The translations under genes were made by a program, and so were the position numbers. Shown here piece after piece: positions 8,873 to 17,300 of a stretch of DNA of 54,372 nucleotides. Source of the stretch: CAYMJV01 sp964390545 (GTDB lineage: Bacteria; Desulfobacterota; BSN033; UBA1163); the NCBI GenBank assembly GCA_964390545.1, contig CAYMJV010000008.1:1-54372 (forward strand), given 5' to 3'. Position 1 is the stretch's first letter. Every line of letters begins with the position of its first letter. The notes beneath the pieces were generated by a model, which worked only from the letters and a program-made list of their open reading frames with translations, was not told the origin of the DNA and did not search any database.

Positions 8873-8894
8873 CTCCGCTCCGCTATCTCACGAT

Positions 8895-8959
8895 GTAAGG
8901 TGCAGGGCGTGAGGCGCAAGGCGTAAGATTTCTGCCTTCTGCCTACTGCTTACTGCCTT
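8895..8959. repeat. Palindromic word repeat
   Basis: The left arm repeats G/A-rich words (AAGGTGCAGGGCGTGAGG, CAAGGCGTAAG) and the right arm repeats their near complements (CTGCCTTCTGCCTACTGC, TTACTGCCTTCT). It fills the metV1/metF1 spacer. Confidence 0.6.
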
Positions 8960-8965
8960 CTCCTG

Positions 8966-9634
8966 TTATAACTTCAGATCTTCCCTTACTCTTTTCCTCG
9001 GTCCTCCATCTCTCGAGGTCGTCCAATCCTTGATCGGGATGTTCTCCTCATATTTGTCCAACTGACCAAGCTCTTTGAGCCGATCAATGATGAGTTGCCA
9101 CCCACAATCCAACTCCTTGTCCACCTCGCACTTCCCATTCGAGGACCCCCCGCAGGGCCCGTTGAGCAAACTCTTCGCACACCTCGCTATGGGGCAGATC
9201 CCCCCTGTCTGATCCAAAATACACGTCCCACACCCCTGACAACGCTCACTCCAAACCCCCTGCTCAAGGGTCACTCCCAGAAAGCTCGTATTGACCGCAG
9301 GCAACACAGGCTTCGTCCGATATTTTTCCCCCACATACTGGATCCCGGCCCCACAGGCCATCGACAAGATCACCTCATAGTCCCCCACAAAAGGACGTAC
9401 CTGATCAATATACTCATGATCACACTGACGCTCCAACGTCTGCTCCCGTATCTCGATCTCCTGCCCCTCCTTGGCACGCACTAACCGAATCTCCGAAGCC
9501 AACACCCCCACCTCCTTCTCCCCCCCTGCCGCACAAACCGTCACACACTCATTACACCCCAAAAGCAATACCTTCTTGTAGGGCTTGAGCATCCCCAGAA
9601 TTTCTTCCAAGGATTTCCTGTTAGCAACTATCAT
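8966..9634 (-). CDS. metV: MetV, zinc/iron-sulfur subunit of methylene-THF reductase (copy 1)
   Basis: 222 residues. The family has many Cys: CNECVTVCAAGG near the N-terminus, CGAGIQYV in the middle, then CQGCGTCILDQTGGICP, CAKSLLNGPCGGSSNGKC and DCGW, the MTHFR C-terminal-like cluster-binding region. MetV associates with MetF in acetogens and links it to electron carriers. The ATG at 9634 is preceded by GGAGG; a TTG at 9646 is in frame but overlaps that site. It lies between the Sec-MvhD gene and metF1. Confidence 0.92.
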   Translation of the reverse strand: MIVANRKSLEEILGMLKPYKKVLLLGCNECVTVCAAGGEKEVGVLASEIRLVRAKEGQEIEIREQTLERQCDHEYIDQVRPFVGDYEVILSMACGAGIQYVGEKYRTKPVLPAVNTSFLGVTLEQGVWSERCQGCGTCILDQTGGICPIARCAKSLLNGPCGGSSNGKCEVDKELDCGWQLIIDRLKELGQLDKYEENIPIKDWTTSRDGGPRKRVREDLKL

Positions 9635-9649
9635 CGTTTCCTCCAAATA

Positions 9650-9718
9650 AAGGTTTTAGGTGTAAGGTGATAGGTAATTGCTTTAACCTTTAACCTATGA
9701 CCTTCGACCTAATACCTT
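9650..9718. repeat. Palindromic word repeat overlapping the mvhD 3' end
   Basis: Words AAGGTTTTAGG, GTAAGGTGATAGG face CCTTTAACCTATGACC and TCGACCTAATACC. The element reaches into the coding region, so the last residues of the Sec-MvhD (about KQGIRSKVIG) are encoded by repeat sequence. Confidence 0.6.
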
Positions 9719-10181
9719 GCTTCTTTACAGGGTTCGGCCCCAGACCCCTGATCTTCTCCGTCATCTCACGGGCCACTTCGGCAAAGCGCTGACCCTGGGC
9801 TGAACTCATATTGTAGATCTCGACACGACCACTCCCTAACCCCACCTCATCCAATAAACCCTTCACATACTGGACTCTTTTCTTCGCTCTCAAATTGCCT
9901 CTCAGGAAATGGCACTCTCCCTCCAAACACCCCGCCAGATAAACCCCATCCACCCCGGACTCAAAGGCCTTCAGGATCAAGAGAATATCCACCCTCCCGG
10001 TACAGGGAACCTTCACAATCTTCACATTCGTAGGGTAGTTGAGCCTCATCGAACCTGCCAGGTCCGCTGCACTGTAGGCTCAATGCTCACAACAGAAAGC
10101 CAAGATCTCAGGCTCAAAGCCCGTTACCTTTGCAGGTGCTACACGCTCAGGTTGAATACTCTCATGGGCTGTCTCTGCCAT
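9690..10181 (-). CDS. mvhD: Selenocysteine-containing MvhD-like [2Fe-2S] electron-transfer subunit
   Basis: 163 residues if the in-frame TGA at 10082-10080 is read as selenocysteine (residue 34). Downstream of the TGA the protein is plainly MvhD (PCTGRVD, AGCLEGECHF, NLRAKKRV). Upstream the frame runs back to ATG 10181 behind GGGAGATAAAGG, encoding FEPEILAFCCEH just before the TGA. Across the junction FCCEHUAYSAADLAG aligns with FLCNWCAYAGADLAG of the second MvhD in this window (13409-14161), so TGA falls exactly on a conserved cluster Cys. A hairpin right after the TGA fits a bacterial SECIS. MvhD carries electrons between partner enzymes and HdrA. If the TGA were a true stop, an ATG at 10049 would give 119 residues lacking the CCxxC motif. 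The C-terminal codons run into a repeat. Confidence 0.88.
10040..10082 (-). promoter_or_regulatory. SECIS-like hairpin for selenocysteine insertion
   Basis: On the minus strand TGAGCCT (starting with the TGA itself) pairs perfectly with AGGCTCA at the far end, enclosing an inner stem GGACCT/AGGTTC around the 3-base loop GGC. The loop begins about 20 bases after the TGA, within the spacing known for bacterial SECIS elements, and it starts with G residues as SelB-binding loops usually do. The element lies within the coding region, as in bacterial selenoprotein genes. Confidence 0.75.
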
Positions 10182-10219
10182 CCTTTATCTCCCTGGAATA
10201 GCGCATAGGGCATAGTGTT

Positions 10220-10268
10220 CACCCCCTCCCAACCCTCCCCCCTCGAGGGGGAGGGACAGGGTGGGGGG
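10220..10268. repeat. C/G-rich palindromic intergenic repeat
   Basis: CACCCC and CCCTCCCCCCTC on the left face GAGGGGGAGGG and GGGTG on the right, a near-perfect hairpin between hdrA copy 1 and the Sec-mvhD. It is related in style to 2179-2231. Confidence 0.7.
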
Positions 10269-10277
10269 CGCTCTGCT

Positions 10278-13200
10278 CTAAGCTGCAATGTCCACCATGT
10301 CAAAGATCAGGGCACGACTCTTCGCTTCAAGCTGTTGGGTCTGGAAATGCATGAGCTCGATGGCTCGAGCCGGGCACTCTGCCACACAACTTCCGCACCC
10401 TTTGCACTTAACCAGATCAATCTCCGCTTCTCCCTTTGCATTGATTACGGGCACACTATAAGGACAGACCCTCACGCAGGTCAAACAGGCGGCGCACCGC
10501 TCACCCTCCACCACGGCTACCACACCGCCAACCAACATCTTCTCTTTTGAGAGAATGGTGCAAGCACGGGCAACGGCTGCGCTTGCCTGGGAGATGCTCT
10601 CACTAATCAATTTGGGTCCATGTCCTGCTCCGGCTAAGTAGAGACCGTCGGTTGCAAAATCGACAGGCCTCAGCTTCATATGGGCTTCTAAGAAGAAACC
10701 CTCTGCCGTTCGAGGAACTTTCAGCATGGTCGCCAATTCTTCATTCTCTCTTGGAATGGTGGCAACGGAGAGAACCAGTAGATCGGGTTTTATTTCCATC
10801 TGTTCTCTTAGGATTCGGTCCATGAAGGAAATAGAAAGACTCTGCCCATCCTTTTTGACTTCCGGTTTTGCTTCGGGTTCATACTTGACGAACATAATCC
10901 CTTCGTTCCGGGCCTTGGCATAATAAGATTCTAAAAGTCCATAGGTTCGCATATCGCGATAAAGGATGGAGATTTTGGCATTGGGATTCAGTTCCTTAAT
11001 CTTGAGGGCATTCTTCACCGCTGTCGCGCAGCAGGTTCGGCTACAATAGGGACGCTCTTCATTTCTTGATCCAACGCATTGGATCATCACGACCTGATTT
11101 GCTCGAGCCACTTCGTTTGGTTGATGAGCAATCCGATTTTCTAGTTCGAGTTGTGTGACAATGCGCGCGTCTTGTCCGTAGAGGTATTCGGTTGGTTTCG
11201 ATTCTTCAGCGCCCGTGGCCAGGATGGTTATCCCATGCTCAATCTTTCGGTAATACATGGTCGGCGCCACCATGACCCCTGTAGAGAAATTTCCCTTGGA
11301 GCCGCTAAAATCGACGACCAGTGCATTCGTAATGACATGGATGGAAGAATGGTGCGTCACCCGATTGATCAAATCCCCTAAGAAGGCCTGGACATCTTCA
11401 CCTTCGAGCGTATACTGGATGTTTCTCAGATTTCCTCCCAGTTGAGCCTCTTTTTCGAGGAGGAAGACCTCATATCCCTGCTCAGCAACCTTGAGAGCAG
11501 CGGTCATCCCGGCGACTCCCCCGCCAATAACCAACCCCTTCTGAATCACCGAAACCTGCAGCTCGCCGAGGGGTCGGATCAACCTGGCATTGGCCACAGC
11601 CATCCGGACGAGGTCCTTGGCCTTATCTGTGGCCTCTTTCTTTTCACGCATATGAACCCAGGAGCACTGATCACGGATATTGGCCATTTCAAAAAGGTAT
11701 TTGTTCAACCCTGCATCTCGGAGCGTTTCGCGGAACATGGGTTCATGGGTTCTGGGAGAACAGGAGGCGACGATGACACGGTTCAGATGATGCTCTTTAA
11801 TTGCATTCTTAATTTTCTCCTGTGTGTCCGTGGAGCAGGTATACAGATTTTCATCGACATAGACGACGTTTTTCAATGAGCGCGCATATTCCTTCACGCC
11901 AGGCACATTGACCACTCCTCCGATGTTGATCCCACAATGGCAGACGAAAACCCCTATCCGTGGGTCCTCTGCAGCGACATCCAATTCAACAGGATATTCT
12001 TTCTGGGTGGCGATGGTCCCCCTCGATTGAGCAATCCCCGCGGTGGCATCTGCCACTGCACCGCTGGCCTGAGAAACGGTCTCGGGGATGTCTTTGGGTC
12101 CCTGAAATGCTCCGCATACATAGACGCCCGGTCTTGAGGTCGCAGTGGGTGTGAAAGGTCTCGTCTTACAGAAACCATAACCATCCAGTTCAACACCCAC
12201 TCTTTTTGCCATCTCCATGGTTTGCTTTGAGGGAACCATCCCCACGGAAAGGACGACCAGCTCAAACTCCTCTTCCACAAAGTTTCCTTCCTCATTTAAA
12301 TAAGTGATAAGGAGATTCTTCGTCTTGAATTGTTCCCTTACCCTGGAAACCATGCACTTGATGAACCGGACCCCGTACTCGGACTTCGCCCTTTCGTAGT
12401 AGGCATCGAATCCTTTGCCGTAGGCCCGAACATCCATATAGAAGATGGTGGGTTTGATGAAGTGGACATGCTCTTTGGCAATGATCGCTTCTTTGGTCGC
12501 ATACATGCAGCAGATAGAGGAACAGTAATCATTTCCGCAATTCGAATCCCGTGATCCGACACACTGGATAAAAGCAATCCGCTCTGGAATCGTTCCATCC
12601 GAGGGACGGAGAAGGTGGCCCCTGTGAGGGCCTGTGGCACTCAACAGCCTTTCAAACTCAATGCTCGACACGACATTGGGATAGCTTCCATAACCGAATT
12701 CCTGACGAAGTCGGGCATCGAAGACCTCATAGCCGGGTGATAAGATGACGGATCCGACTTCAATCTTCTCCACCGTCTGGGTGTCCGTATAATTGACAGC
12801 CTTCGCCAAACAAACCCTCTCACAGAGCCCGCATCCAATGCACTGTTCCCGGTCAATAATGAAGACCTTGGGGATAGCCTGTGGATATTTGATATAGATG
12901 GCAGCCCTTTTGCTCATTTTTTCGTTATAGATATCGATTGCTGTGACAGGGCAGTGTTTCGCACATTCGCCGCAACCTGTACATTTGTCGGTGCGGATAT
13001 ATCTCGGTTTTCGGGTGAGGGTTACCGAGAAGTGGCCGGGCTCGCCTTCGACGCCATCGACTTCTGCATTGGCAATAATGCGGATATTCAGGTGCCTCCC
13101 ACACTCCACCAACTTCGGGGACATGATACACATGGAACAGTCGTTGGTGGGGAATGTTTTGTCGAGTTGAGCCATCACTCCGCCGATCGTCGGAGAGTTA

Positions 13201-13337
13201 TCAACAAGATAGACATAGAATCCTGACTCCGCCAAGTCTAAGGAGGCCTGCATGCCACCGATCCCGCCTCCCACCACTAGGACGGCCCCGACAGGTTTTT
13301 TCTCTTCTGTTTTCTCGATTTTTCTTATCGCTTCCAT
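10278..13337 (-). CDS. hdrA: HdrA-family electron-bifurcating flavoprotein, double-FAD form
   Basis: 1019 residues from ATG 13337. It has two Rossmann FAD motifs (GGGIGGMQASLDLAESG near the start and GGGVAGMTAALKVAEQG near residue 610), so it looks like an HdrA FAD half fused to a full HdrA. Between them lies the HdrA N-terminal cluster motif (GVFVCHCGINIGGVVNVPGV). Four classical [4Fe-4S] motifs are visible: CTGCGECAKHC and CIGCGLCERVC early, CAACLTCVRVC and CKGCGSCVAEC at the C-terminus. HdrA bifurcates or confurcates electrons at FAD in the cytoplasm. It is flanked by two mvhD genes. An alternative GTG 13412 overlaps the mvhD stop (GTGA) and would add 25 residues encoded by a repeat. Confidence 0.93.
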   Translation of the reverse strand: MEAIRKIEKTEEKKPVGAVLVVGGGIGGMQASLDLAESGFYVYLVDNSPTIGGVMAQLDKTFPTNDCSMCIMSPKLVECGRHLNIRIIANAEVDGVEGEPGHFSVTLTRKPRYIRTDKCTGCGECAKHCPVTAIDIYNEKMSKRAAIYIKYPQAIPKVFIIDREQCIGCGLCERVCLAKAVNYTDTQTVEKIEVGSVILSPGYEVFDARLRQEFGYGSYPNVVSSIEFERLLSATGPHRGHLLRPSDGTIPERIAFIQCVGSRDSNCGNDYCSSICCMYATKEAIIAKEHVHFIKPTIFYMDVRAYGKGFDAYYERAKSEYGVRFIKCMVSRVREQFKTKNLLITYLNEEGNFVEEEFELVVLSVGMVPSKQTMEMAKRVGVELDGYGFCKTRPFTPTATSRPGVYVCGAFQGPKDIPETVSQASGAVADATAGIAQSRGTIATQKEYPVELDVAAEDPRIGVFVCHCGINIGGVVNVPGVKEYARSLKNVVYVDENLYTCSTDTQEKIKNAIKEHHLNRVIVASCSPRTHEPMFRETLRDAGLNKYLFEMANIRDQCSWVHMREKKEATDKAKDLVRMAVANARLIRPLGELQVSVIQKGLVIGGGVAGMTAALKVAEQGYEVFLLEKEAQLGGNLRNIQYTLEGEDVQAFLGDLINRVTHHSSIHVITNALVVDFSGSKGNFSTGVMVAPTMYYRKIEHGITILATGAEESKPTEYLYGQDARIVTQLELENRIAHQPNEVARANQVVMIQCVGSRNEERPYCSRTCCATAVKNALKIKELNPNAKISILYRDMRTYGLLESYYAKARNEGIMFVKYEPEAKPEVKKDGQSLSISFMDRILREQMEIKPDLLVLSVATIPRENEELATMLKVPRTAEGFFLEAHMKLRPVDFATDGLYLAGAGHGPKLISESISQASAAVARACTILSKEKMLVGGVVAVVEGERCAACLTCVRVCPYSVPVINAKGEAEIDLVKCKGCGSCVAECPARAIELMHFQTQQLEAKSRALIFDMVDIAA

Positions 13338-13356
13338 TTGTTTTTGCCTGTTGTTT

Positions 13357-13402
13357 AATCCCCCTTTGCCCCCCTTTAGAAAAGGGGGATTTAGGGGGAT
13401 TT
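13357..13402. repeat. Palindromic repeat encoding an NPPFLKGG-type peptide if translated
   Basis: AATCCCCCTTTGCCCCCCTTT faces AAAGGGGGATTTAGGGGGATT around AGA. Read on the minus strand in the hdrA frame it encodes LNPPFLKGGKGG, open in phase between the mvhD stop and the hdrA ATG. Confidence 0.8.
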
Positions 13403-13408
13403 GATCCA

Positions 13409-14161
13409 TCACGCGTTACGAGTATATTTTGGAGCCTTTTCCTCTGAAGGATCAAATCCTATCTTTCCTTCTCCGATCAATGAGACTAAGTAGGAGAGGG
13501 TGTCCTTTAATTTTAGTTTCAGTGTTTGACTGATCTCTGTCGCGGCCAAAGGTTTGGATTCGACCAATTGGATGATCTGATTCTTAATCAACTCATCTCG
13601 GATCGTTCCTTCAATCGTTTCATCCAATTTCTCACGGGAGACATGTTCTCCATAGACATTCTCTTTTTCCATGAGTTCAGGTCCCTTGCCCACCATCCAA
13701 CGGATTTTCTCTCCTTCCAGGGAAGCCTTGACTGCATGAAGCTTTCCATTCATTTCCTCATCGAGAGGGAAGGGGCCGAGATTGCGAATCTTCTCAATGA
13801 ACTGTCGAACGACCTGGGAGAAACGTTCGCCTTCTCCTGCTGAGACCCAATCTAAAAGAAGTCTCTCTGTATCAATTCCTGCCATATTCAGCAATTTTCG
13901 GGTGAGATTTATCTTCTTTTCTGCTTGATAATTGCCGGTCAGGTAATGACAATCTCCAGGATGACATCCCAGAACCATCACAGCATCGTATCCAGCAAGG
14001 AGGGCCTTGGGAATGAAGACCGGATCGACTCTTCCGGAGCACATTACCCGAATGACGCGGGTGTTGGGCGGATACTGGAACCTTGAAATCCCAGCCAGAT
14101 CTGCACCCGCGTAGGCGCACCAATTACAAAGAAACGATAGGATCTTGGGCTCAAAGTTCAT
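13409..14161 (-). CDS. mvhD: MvhD-like [2Fe-2S] subunit with C-terminal extension
   Basis: 250 residues. The first ~140 are a standard all-Cys MvhD (FLCNWCAYAGADLAG, RVMCSGRVDPVF, GCHPGDCHYLTGNY), the adaptor that passes electrons to HdrA. The extra ~110 residues include a stretch (IIQLVESKPLAATEISQTL and following) that looks like a winged helix-turn-helix; whether it binds DNA or protein is unknown. It sits between the two hdrA genes, so each HdrA has a neighbouring MvhD. The stop overlaps the possible GTG start of hdrA copy 1. The spacer upstream is a long hairpin repeat. Confidence 0.9.
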   Translation of the reverse strand: MNFEPKILSFLCNWCAYAGADLAGISRFQYPPNTRVIRVMCSGRVDPVFIPKALLAGYDAVMVLGCHPGDCHYLTGNYQAEKKINLTRKLLNMAGIDTERLLLDWVSAGEGERFSQVVRQFIEKIRNLGPFPLDEEMNGKLHAVKASLEGEKIRWMVGKGPELMEKENVYGEHVSREKLDETIEGTIRDELIKNQIIQLVESKPLAATEISQTLKLKLKDTLSYLVSLIGEGKIGFDPSEEKAPKYTRNA

Positions 14162-14175
14162 ATATTCACCATATG

Positions 14176-14302
14176 GCTATCAGGTTATCAGGCAGTGGAT
14201 ATCAGGATACCAGGGTATCAGCCGAAATGATTTCGAAGGAGTTATCCTGATATCCTGATTTCCTGCTATCCTTCATCCTGATTTCCCGATGACCTGATAA
14301 CC
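14176..14302. repeat. Long palindromic word repeat (TATCAGG / CCTGATA)
   Basis: The left arm repeats GGTTATCAGG, GGATATCAGGATACC, GGGTATCAG; the right arm repeats ATCCTGATATCCTGATT, ATCCTTCATCCTGATT, GACCTGATAACC. The ends are exact complements (GGTTATCAGG/CCTGATAACC). It fills the hdrA copy 2/mvhD spacer. Confidence 0.75.
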
Positions 14303-14307
14303 TTGTC

Positions 14308-17300
14308 TTAGGCTGCTTCTTTCTCCTTCATGGGGATCAGCGCCTCGATCTGGGCGGTCAACTGTTCATCGGAGAAATGGTGAACGGTGGCTGCCTTCTG
14401 AGGACAACTGGCACTGCAGACCCCGCACCCCTTGCAGGAGGCTGCGATGGTCTCCGCTTTACTTCCCTTCTCGGTTTCAACGACACGGATAGCGCTGAAG
14501 GGACAGAGCAGTTCACATAGACCACATCCCACACAACGCGTCTGATCGACTTCTGAGATGGTCGGAAGGACACTGACATATCCTTTTGCAATGGAAGCCG
14601 TTGCGCGAGCCACGGCCGCATCGGCTTGGGAGATCGATTCACTGATCGTCTTCGGGAAATGAGCCAACCCGGCTAAGAAGATGCCGTCCGTTGCAAAATC
14701 AACGGGCCTTAGTTTCATATGGGCTTCGAGGAAGAATCCATCAGCCGTCAAAGGTACCTTGAGCATCTTTGCCAATGCCTCGTTCTCGTAGGGAACGATG
14801 GCACTTGCGAGAACGACGAGATCCGGTTGGAGGATGACTTCTTCACCAAGGATTCTGTCCTTGACTTTAAGTTGGAGAAGGCCTCCTTCAACCTTTAAAT
14901 CCGGTTTCGCATCGAGTTCGTACTGAATGAATTCAATCCCCTGGTTTCTTGCTTGGGTGTAGTATCGTTCCATTAATCCATAGGTTCGTATGTCGCGATA
15001 GAGGATCGTCACCTTAGCATCGGGGTTCTTTTCCTTAATCTTCAAGGCATTCTTAACGGCAACAGAGCAGCAGATCCGACTGCAGTTGGGGCGCTCTAGA
15101 GTTCGGGAGCCTACACATTGAATCATCACGATGTTTCGGCTACGATGGACCTCCTCCCACTGATGGGCGATCTTCTCCTCCAGTTCTTTTTGCGTTATGA
15201 CTCGTCTGTCCTGTCCGTAAAGATATTCCGTGGGAGTGCTCTCCTTTGCTCCCACAGCGACGATGACCACCCCATGTTCAAATTCTTTCTCGGAGCCGTT
15301 CGTTGAAATAATCGATTTGAAATTGCCCACATAGCCATTGAGGTTTTTCAACTCTGCCTTTGTAAAGACCTGGATCCTCGGGTTCTCAGTGACTTGCTTC
15401 ACTGTATTTCTAAGAAGCTCTTGGGGGTCATTTCCATCAATCGTCGAGTAAATATGGCGCAGGTTACCCCCCAGCTCAGTTTCCCTTTCCACCAGGGCAC
15501 AGTCTAATCCCTGTCGGGCCAATTCCAGGGCTGCCCTCATTCCTGAAAGTCCTCCTCCGATGACAAGGCCTTTTTTCGTGACCTCCACAACAGGCTCTTT
15601 CAATGGTTGCAAGAGGCGCGATTTGGCCACAGCCATTCGAAGCAATTCTTTTGCTTTTTCTGTAGCCTCCTTGGGTTGATGCATATGGACCCAGGAGCAC
15701 TGATCTCGGATATTGGTCATCTCGAAGAGATATTTATTGAGTCCCATCTCCCGGACCGTCTCCTGGAACATGGGTTCATGGGTTCTCGGTGAACAGGAGG
15801 CAACAACGACTCTGTTCAATTGAAATTCTTGGATGGCCTTCTTAATCTTCTCCTGGGTATCTTGTGAACAGGTGTAGAGATTTTCCTCGACATACGCGAC
15901 TCCGGCCAGGGTTTTGGCATATTCTCTCACTTCCTGGACATTAACGACCCCTCCGATATTGATCCCGCAATGGCAGACGAATACACCGATACGGGGTTCT
16001 TGGCCTTTGACATCCACTTCGGCAGGATAGTCCTTTTTCTTCGTCAGGGTTCCACGGACGTCAGCGAGAAGGTTGGAGGCACTCGCGACTGCAGCACTGG
16101 CCTGCGCCACGGTCTCAGGAATATCCTTGGGCCCTTGAAACGCTCCGCATACATAGATTCCGGGTTTGCTGGTGTGGAGCGGTGAAAACTCTTCGGTCTT
16201 GCAGAACCCATAAGAGTCCAGTTCGAGGCCAAGATTTTGAGCCAACTCTTTTGCCCCCTTGGAAGGGGTCAATCCTACAGAGAGGACAACAAGATCGAAT
16301 TCCTCTTCTTTGACCCGGCCTTCAGAATCGACATAGGTAATGATCAGATTCTTCGTCTTTGGCCTTTCTGCCACCCGGGAGACCATGGATCGGATAAATC
16401 GAACGCCATATTCTTTCTTCGCCCTTTCATAATACGCATCGAAATCTTTTCCATGAGCACGGATGTCCATATAGAAGATGGTGGGTTCTACTTCGTGGTG
16501 ATGTTCCTTAGCGATGACGGCCTCTTTAATGGCATACATACAGCAGACAGAACTGCAGTATTCATTCCCGTCATTTCCGGTCATGTCTCTTGAACCCGCA
16601 CACTGAATCCAGGCTACCTTCTTCGGTGACGTTCGGTCTGACGGCCTCAGGAGATTTCCCTGAAAGGGACCTGAGGCACTCAGGATCCGCTCAAATTGAA
16701 TACTGGTGATGACATTGGGAAGACGGCCATATCCATAGGCTTTCAGCCGGTCTGCATCGTATTCATCGAATCCGGGACTCAAGATGATCGAGCCCACGTG
16801 GAACGTCACGGTCTCTTCTTTCAACTGATGATTGACCGCTCCTGCCTTGCAGAGGGCAACGCACTGGAGACATTCAGAACAGAGTCCGCAGTTGAGACAT
16901 CGAAGGGCCTCTCTTTTGGCTTCCTCTTCCGTGAAACCCTTTTTCACCTCCGAAAAGGTCTTCTGCCTCTCTTCGATGGAAAGCATCTCCATCCGTACTC
17001 TTGGAGCTTTGGGTTGGTCCGCGTAGATCTCTTCGAATCGAGCCTTTTCAAGTTTGGGTTTTTCTCTTCCTTCAGAGAGATTCTGGCCTCTCAGATATCG
17101 GTCGATCGAGATCGCAGCTTCCTTGCCAGCAGCCACTGCCTCAATGGCGATCCAGGGCCCAGTGACCGCGTCACCTCCTGCGAATATTCCCTCCCGAGAA
17201 GTTTGTAGGGTAGTAGGATCAACCTTGATCGTTCCCTGGGGATTTACTCCCATCTCCATCCCTTTGAGAAAAGAAAGGTCGGGAGTCTGGCCAATGGCTG

